A stretch of 10,502 nucleotides of DNA, from NCBI GenBank assembly GCA_964538375.1, contig CAZIFQ010000051.1:1-10502 (forward strand). The letters are read 5' to 3'. The DNA is from JAUUZQ01 sp964538375 (GTDB taxonomy: Bacteria > Bacteroidota > Bacteroidia > Bacteroidales > GCA-2748055). The position numbers and the translations under genes are program-made. The notes beneath the pieces were generated by a model. That model saw nothing but the letters and a program-made list of their open reading frames with translations, had not been told where the DNA came from and did not search any database. Positions 6,931 through 10,502 of this stretch are shown here, in pieces (position 1 is the first letter of the stretch; every line of letters begins with the position of its first letter).

Positions 6931-7773
6931 ATGGAATCATTTATAGGTGTTGACATAGGCGGAACAAAGATTACTGCCATCAACATGAAAAATCACGAGA
7001 CACAGAAGCATGCTAAAAATGATACCGGCGCCGAGCGCCCTTTACAAGAAATCATGGAATCGCTCTTCGCTACCATAAAAGAAGTGTGGACCGATAATGT
7101 AAAGGCCATTGGTATTGGTGTTCCCGGGATTCTGGATGTTGATCAAGGCATAATTATTAGCATCAATAACATTAAATCATTTACAGGGCTTGAGCTGAAG
7201 TCTGAAGTAGAAAAAAAATTCGGTGTTCCTGTTTATGTAAACAACGATGCCAACTGCTTTGCCCTGAGTGAAGCTTTTTTTGGAGCCGGTGTTGGGTATA
7301 AGAACATCGTAGGTATAACACTGGGAACAGGACTGGGAGGTGGAGTTGTAATTAACAGCAAAGTCTACTCAGGCAACCTGGGTGCGGCAGGTGAGTTCGG
7401 GTGCATACCTTATCTCGACAGCACTTTTGAGGAGTATTGTGGCAGCCGGTTCTTTGTAAATAACTATCAGAAAACAGGTGAGGAATTATATGACCTTGCT
7501 GAAAGTGGAGACACAGATGCTTTAAAGGCCTTTGACACTTTTGGTCATCATCTTGGAAAACTTATCACTCACGTGATGTTTTTCATTGCACCCCAGGCAG
7601 TGATCATTGGAGGTTCCATAAGCAGTGCATTTAAGTATTTTAAACCCGCATTAGATAAGATGCTGGATGAGTTTTCGATCCCGGTAATAGCAGAGCATGT
7701 AAAGATTTATCCGGCAGAATTGAAGGATTCAGGAGTGCTGGGTGCAGCAGCTTTGGCAATTAGTAGTTCGTAA
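6931..7773 (+). CDS. ROK family sugar kinase, probable glucokinase
   Basis: This is a 280-residue cytoplasmic kinase expected to phosphorylate glucose (or a related hexose) at C6 with ATP, feeding glycolysis. The N-terminal phosphate loop DIGGTK is at residues 8-13, the sugar-binding VYVNNDANC at 101-109 with catalytic Asp106, and the ROK glycine-rich segment LGTGLGGG at 131-138. The usual ROK zinc site (a GH...CxCGxxGC arrangement) is absent. The same region reads GEFGCIPYLDSTFEEYCGSRFF in two parts (154-164 and 165-175), keeping GEFG and the following Glu but not the cysteine cluster. The family also contains N-acetylmannosamine kinases and repressors; there is no helix-turn-helix here, so it is an enzyme. 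It sits downstream of the sugar transporter and is probably cotranscribed. The stop is five bases from the convergent CotH gene. Confidence 0.9.
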   Translation: MESFIGVDIGGTKITAINMKNHETQKHAKNDTGAERPLQEIMESLFATIKEVWTDNVKAIGIGVPGILDVDQGIIISINNIKSFTGLELKSEVEKKFGVPVYVNNDANCFALSEAFFGAGVGYKNIVGITLGTGLGGGVVINSKVYSGNLGAAGEFGCIPYLDSTFEEYCGSRFFVNNYQKTGEELYDLAESGDTDALKAFDTFGHHLGKLITHVMFFIAPQAVIIGGSISSAFKYFKPALDKMLDEFSIPVIAEHVKIYPAELKDSGVLGAAALAISSS

Positions 7774-7778
7774 CCCGG

Positions 7779-9647
7779 CTATCTCCGGATAAGTACTTTT
7801 TTATGGGCCTGGTAGCGAATTGCCCCGTTTTCTATGTATCCTAGCTCAAGAAAGTAAATTCCTTCCATCAGTCCATCATTTAAGTCTATGGTGAATTTTG
7901 AGTTGAAGGAGGTACCACTTAGTACTTTCTGCCCAGATATGTTATACAAGCCAAAAGTATAGCTATCTGCACTTGACTTTGCATCAATACTTACCCAAGA
8001 ATGCGCAGGATTCGGATAAACACTTATATCAATCTGATGAGAATATCTCGTTTGTGGAACGGATACTGGTCCATAATTAATTATGTAGGCACCAAATGGA
8101 GGTTCCCTTGTTGTGTTTATTTGCTGATCTGTCGCCTCAATATAAAAAGACACATATCCAGTGGAATTAATTCCCGGGTAAGAAACAAAAAACAGATCAC
8201 CGGAAGTATTTATCATCGGTACAGCACTGAAATCCCCTCCATTTTCTGAGAAATATGCTGTAACATCCGAAACAGTTAGCTCATCTTCTACCAAAGCCGA
8301 GATTTTCAGATTTTCACTCACATCAGGCCTGTTGATGCTTGCCATAGTCACAGCCGGCGCAATTTCATTGACATCCAGTTGGCTCCACGCACTTGCGTTG
8401 CGCTTTGAGATATACGGTTTGATCCCTTCTTTTACAAAGCTGCCAAGAGATTGATCGAATGAATTAAGAAAATCGGCATAGCTGAAACTATAATCATAGG
8501 TCCGGTACACATCATTTTCAGCGAAAGATTGAATGCGGGACTTAACATTATCAACAAAAGGATTCATCCGGGTAGCGTTAAACTCCTCGTCAAGAAAACG
8601 TTTCATAAAAAATGAATACCTGTCTCTGTATATATCATTTTGAAGAATCTTCTTCGTTAAGGGCCTGTCTTCACCTCCTTTACTCCAGTTATACACGTCA
8701 CGCTGGGTCCAGTCTCTATCTGGCCATGATATCCCCAGTGTATTGTCAGGATCATAAGGAATGAATTCAAATTTTCCCGTTGATACATTATGGTAGAGAT
8801 AATAGTTGTTTTTATTGTAAGAGTAGGCATCCCAATGACCGGTGAGTACTTCAACTGCAAGATTCTTCAGGTAAGTATTTACATTGAATACTGGTTCCAG
8901 GTATTGGGGAAAATCATCCGGATCTTTTTCATGTAAAATCTTTATGAAATCAGCAAGATCAGAATAATCGTTTGTTAGCAAATTCGTCTTCAGCTCATAA
9001 GGTGGACGATCGTAAGACTCAAATTTATACACATCAGGGTTTTCTCCTACATAGGCCAGGTCGGCGGGCCAGAGGCACTTATACAGGTTTCCCCCATCGT
9101 TGCCAAACCGCAATTTCACAAACTCCTCATCAATATGTTCTACATTGATATACAAGCCCTTATACTCTCCATTGATATACAATTCTGTATGTCCTGACCT
9201 GGGAGCCGGAACGCCTGCCCGTCTGAAAAGTTCCCAGCAAATATGTGCACGGGAAATCGATGGATCGTTGTGCTCACCATTTATATTGATTTTCTCCACG
9301 CCATAGTATTTCTGTCCGGGAACAAATGTATTCAGTGAAACTTTAAAGGACTTTTTAGCAGAAACACGAGAAGTATTTCCCCTCAACCTGAACCCAACGG
9401 AATCAATTGTAGATGACGTGCCCCCCCTTTCAAAAGTAAAAACCGCCTGGTACTCAACATTGCTGTTTGAACTATCGGGGTCAAGAATAATATCCAGCGA
9501 ATTTGGATCAATTGAAATATCGATCCTGGCCACACTTGCCTGGTCGTAGAGGAAACTCTCCTCCGGGAACCAATCCTGCGCCAATGTTGCAGTATTTGCA
9601 ATCACCAGGAGAAAGAGTAAGGGAATATTTATATACTTCAATTTCAT
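7779..9647 (-). CDS. secreted CotH kinase family protein with T9SS sorting tail
   Basis: This encodes a 622-residue secreted protein. I choose the ATG at 9647 because it places a clean signal peptide at the N-terminus (MKLKYINIPLLFLLVIANTA, cleavage probably after TLA-Q, about residue 23). An in-frame ATG at 9686 would add 13 polar residues in front. Residues about 35-420 form a CotH kinase domain: GFRLRGNTSR (85-94), NGEYKGLYINVEHID (159-173), HWDAYSYNKNNYYLY (271-285) and FIPYDPDNTLG (295-305), whose Asp299 and Asp301 resemble the metal-binding acidic pair. Residues about 430-530 look like a beta-sandwich linker. The last 80 or so residues are a type A T9SS tail with VYPNPAHSWVSID (543-555), LYNISGQKV and GIYFLEL. 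CotH proteins phosphorylate other proteins in spore-forming Bacillus; the substrate here is unknown. There is no functional link to the neighbouring genes. Confidence 0.9.
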   Translation of the reverse strand: MKLKYINIPLLFLLVIANTATLAQDWFPEESFLYDQASVARIDISIDPNSLDIILDPDSSNSNVEYQAVFTFERGGTSSTIDSVGFRLRGNTSRVSAKKSFKVSLNTFVPGQKYYGVEKININGEHNDPSISRAHICWELFRRAGVPAPRSGHTELYINGEYKGLYINVEHIDEEFVKLRFGNDGGNLYKCLWPADLAYVGENPDVYKFESYDRPPYELKTNLLTNDYSDLADFIKILHEKDPDDFPQYLEPVFNVNTYLKNLAVEVLTGHWDAYSYNKNNYYLYHNVSTGKFEFIPYDPDNTLGISWPDRDWTQRDVYNWSKGGEDRPLTKKILQNDIYRDRYSFFMKRFLDEEFNATRMNPFVDNVKSRIQSFAENDVYRTYDYSFSYADFLNSFDQSLGSFVKEGIKPYISKRNASAWSQLDVNEIAPAVTMASINRPDVSENLKISALVEDELTVSDVTAYFSENGGDFSAVPMINTSGDLFFVSYPGINSTGYVSFYIEATDQQINTTREPPFGAYIINYGPVSVPQTRYSHQIDISVYPNPAHSWVSIDAKSSADSYTFGLYNISGQKVLSGTSFNSKFTIDLNDGLMEGIYFLELGYIENGAIRYQAHKKVLIRR

Positions 9648-9800
9648 AAGTTCACTATAGCTACTAAAGGTAATATTTTGCATCACACTTTTTTTCGTTT
9701 TTTCTTTGGTGATATCAAAATTTCACCTATTTTTGCCACGCATTTGAGTAATGCACGTTCTTTATAAGCATTGATACCCATAGTCGATATATAATACTTT

Positions 9801-9875
9801 GGTCTGGTAGTTCAGTTTGGTTAGAATGCCGGCCTGTCACGCCGGAGGTCGCGAGTTCGAGTCTCGTCCAGACCG
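9801..9875 (+). tRNA. tRNA-Asp (anticodon GTC)
   Basis: A complete cloverleaf can be drawn. The acceptor arms are GGTCTGG (9801-9807) and CCAGACC (9868-9874), with discriminator G at 9875. The D stem is GTTC/GAAT. The anticodon stem is CCGGC/GCCGG around loop CTGTCAC, with anticodon GTC at 9836-9838. The T arm is GCGAG-TTCGAGT-CTCGT. The G discriminator and GTC anticodon are the expected aspartate identity elements. The 3' CCA is not encoded (CAA follows), so it must be added after transcription. Confidence 0.97.
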
Positions 9876-9888
9876 CAAAGTAGATTAG

Positions 9889-9923
9889 AAAACCCTGTAA
9901 ATTAAACACTTACAGGGTTTTTT
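9889..9923 (+). terminator. intrinsic terminator after tRNA-Asp
   Basis: The stem is AAAACCCTGTAA (9889-9900) pairing fully with TTACAGGGTTTT (9910-9921) around a 9-base loop, and the run of six T at 9918-9923 ends it. It starts 13 bases after the tRNA. This is a textbook rho-independent terminator. The A-run on the 5' side means it could also work on the minus strand, ending transcripts from the HNH gene. Confidence 0.88.
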
Positions 9924-9930
9924 GCGTTTT

Positions 9931-9954
9931 GGGTGTCGCTGAGGGTGTTTTAAC
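9931..9954 (+). repeat. short tandem GGGTGT motif downstream of the tRNA
   Basis: Two 12-base units follow the terminator directly: GGGTGTCGCTGA and GGGTGTTTTAAC, sharing GGGTGT. A third, looser copy GGGTGC is at 10023-10028. From memory, similar GGGTGTC runs occur beside tRNA genes near tyrosine-integrase islands in Bacteroidota, so these may be recombinase arm-type sites. No integrase lies in the window, so this is a weak call. Confidence 0.4.
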
Positions 9955-9980
9955 AGCGTTGTTTAATCAACTTTGTATCG

Positions 9981-10002
9981 AAGTAATAGGATTGTATTAC
10001 TT
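9981..10002. repeat. inverted repeat, 8-bp arms
   Basis: AAGTAATA (9981-9988) and TATTACTT (9995-10002) are exact reverse complements around a 6-base loop GGATTG. The direct copy AAGTAAGG follows at 10003-10010. No T-run follows, so it is not an evident terminator. The stretch from 9924 to 10053 has no gene I can support; it holds only this repeat and the GGGTGT motifs. Confidence 0.5.
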
Positions 10003-10053
10003 AAGTAAGGTTATTCAATTTCGGGTGCCCCTGGTAAGTCAATAATCTAAGTT

Positions 10054-10081
10054 AAGGTTCGTCAATTAATTGACGAACCTT
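10054..10081. repeat. 28-bp perfect palindrome next to the HNH stop codon
   Basis: Arms of 14 bases (AAGGTTCGTCAATT followed by its exact complement) meet with no spacer. In RNA this gives a stem of about 12 bp with a 4-base UUAA loop. It begins at the last base of the HNH stop codon. No T-run follows on either strand, so a classic intrinsic terminator is not indicated. It may be an mRNA 3' end protector, a dimeric protein-binding site or an element end. Confidence 0.85.
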
Positions 10082-10494
10082 TAAGACCCTACGCAGATAT
10101 CTGCGCAGGGTTCGACAAACCCACAGTAAATAGGTAGATGTCCTGTACTTGATAAGTACCAATTGAAGCCGGGCAGTCGTGTTTGTGTAAAGTACCATTG
10201 TTGATGTAAGGCGTGTTGTTTATTCTGGCTTGGTGTTGTCAGTTCTAAATTGCACAACCTATTGTCGGTGGGGTCGCTGTTTAAATGATTTATCTGAAGC
10301 TTATCGGGTATGGCCTGCACGAATGTTTGAAACACTAATCTGTGAACGTAGTTATCTACTCCGTGTATCTGTACTCGCATATAGTTTTGTTGTGTCGGTC
10401 TGGGTGTTAATATGCAATTAGCAGAACGAACCCTTCCGGCATTGCTTACCAGGTATTTAGTTGATTCTATTTTGCGCCATATTTCTATTTCCAT
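10081..10494 (-). CDS. NUMOD4 / HNH endonuclease, homing-type
   Basis: This encodes a 137-residue protein. Residues 5-24 (IWRKIESTKYLVSNAGRVRS) match the NUMOD4 DNA-binding motif found in phage and homing endonucleases. Residues 49-95 match the HNH_3 nuclease: YVHRLVFQTF (49-58), INHLN (68-72) and DNRLCNLELTTPSQNKQHA (77-95), with His51, His70 and Asn82 as the likely metal-site residues. It should nick or cut DNA. After about residue 100 a short tail (LPGFNWYLSSTG) might be a reduced AP2-like DNA-binding piece, but this is weak. The ATG at 10494 fits the usual NUMOD4 start, although the frame stays open to the window edge, so an upstream extension is possible. The C-terminal codons lie inside a long palindrome. 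No intron or host gene is visible around it. Confidence 0.85.
   Translation of the reverse strand: MEIEIWRKIESTKYLVSNAGRVRSANCILTPRPTQQNYMRVQIHGVDNYVHRLVFQTFVQAIPDKLQINHLNSDPTDNRLCNLELTTPSQNKQHALHQQWYFTQTRLPGFNWYLSSTGHLPIYCGFVEPCADICVGS
10086..10111 (-). repeat. 26-bp near-perfect palindrome inside the HNH 3' coding end
   Basis: The core CGCAGATATCTGCG (10092-10105) is a perfect palindrome, and flanking ACCCT/AGGGT arms extend it to 13 pairs with one mismatch (A at 10091 opposite C at 10106). On the minus strand, the sense of the HNH gene, that pair is G-U, so the RNA hairpin is fully paired. A third small hairpin, GGGTT/AACCC at 10108-10122, overlaps its arm, so the two folds exclude each other. 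Confidence 0.8.
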
Positions 10495-10502
10495 AACTGA
10501 GT

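Noticed and set aside
7770..7796. CCGG...CCGG between the kinase and CotH genes as a shared terminator
   Set aside because: Only four pairs form and no T-run follows on either strand.
9727..9909. Minus-strand frame of 60 codons over the tRNA
   Set aside because: It is the complement of the tRNA-Asp gene and its terminator; part of the apparent protein is just translated tRNA.
10108..10122. GGGTTCGACAAACCC looked like a tRNA T-arm, suggesting a tRNA fragment or att copy
   Set aside because: The pairing does not fit a 5-bp T stem with a 7-base loop in the right register, and no acceptor or anticodon arm is nearby.
10230..10421. Plus-strand frame of 63 codons opposite the HNH gene
   Set aside because: It is antisense to a well-supported NUMOD4/HNH coding region and has no motif of its own.

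Overview
The window looks like chromosomal DNA from a Bacteroidota bacterium, probably a marine or soil Cytophagales-type lineage (the lineage is inference). The support is: a CotH-kinase protein ending in a type IX secretion (T9SS) sorting tail, a DUF3822 protein, candidate TAnnTTTG promoter elements typical of the phylum, and almost no Shine-Dalgarno sequences before the genes. By eye the DNA is moderately AT-rich and densely coded.

Layout. Positions 1-85 hold nothing I can name. A RecD-like/UvrD-type ATP-dependent helicase lies on the minus strand (86-1507). Divergent from it is a tightly packed plus-strand operon (1590-3603): a membrane-anchored coiled-coil protein of unknown function, a DUF3822 protein and the 16S rRNA methyltransferase RsmD, with a GTG start and overlapping ends. 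RsmD converges on, and overlaps by 17 bp, a minus-strand GH13 alpha-amylase-family gene (3587-5452). A 169-bp AT-rich divergent region separates that gene from a plus-strand pair: an FHS/FucP-type sugar transporter of the MFS (5622-6881) and a ROK-family sugar kinase (6931-7773). The 49-bp gap between the pair is filled mostly by five copies of an 8-bp repeat. A minus-strand gene for a secreted CotH-kinase protein with a T9SS tail follows (7779-9647). Then come a tRNA-Asp gene (9801-9875), a strong intrinsic terminator, about 160 bp of non-coding DNA with short direct and inverted repeats, and a minus-strand NUMOD4/HNH endonuclease gene (10081-10494) whose 3' end carries two adjacent long palindromes.

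How the parts fit. The amylase, transporter and kinase make a plausible small alpha-glucan unit: an exported enzyme releases glucose or short maltodextrins, the MFS symporter imports sugar, and the ROK kinase phosphorylates it. No SusC/SusD pair is visible. The operon at 1590-3603 links a housekeeping rRNA modification enzyme to two uncharacterised proteins. The right end, from the tRNA-Asp gene to the HNH gene, is the part most likely to be accessory: a tRNA next to a selfish-type endonuclease, with tandem GGGTGT motifs and palindromes that can fold in the HNH transcript.

The strongest candidate for something undescribed is the palindrome cluster at the 3' end of the HNH gene. Its single mismatch becomes a G-U pair only in the HNH-sense RNA. 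Next are the 8-bp repeat array at the kinase start and the pairing of an anchored coiled-coil protein with a DUF3822 protein.
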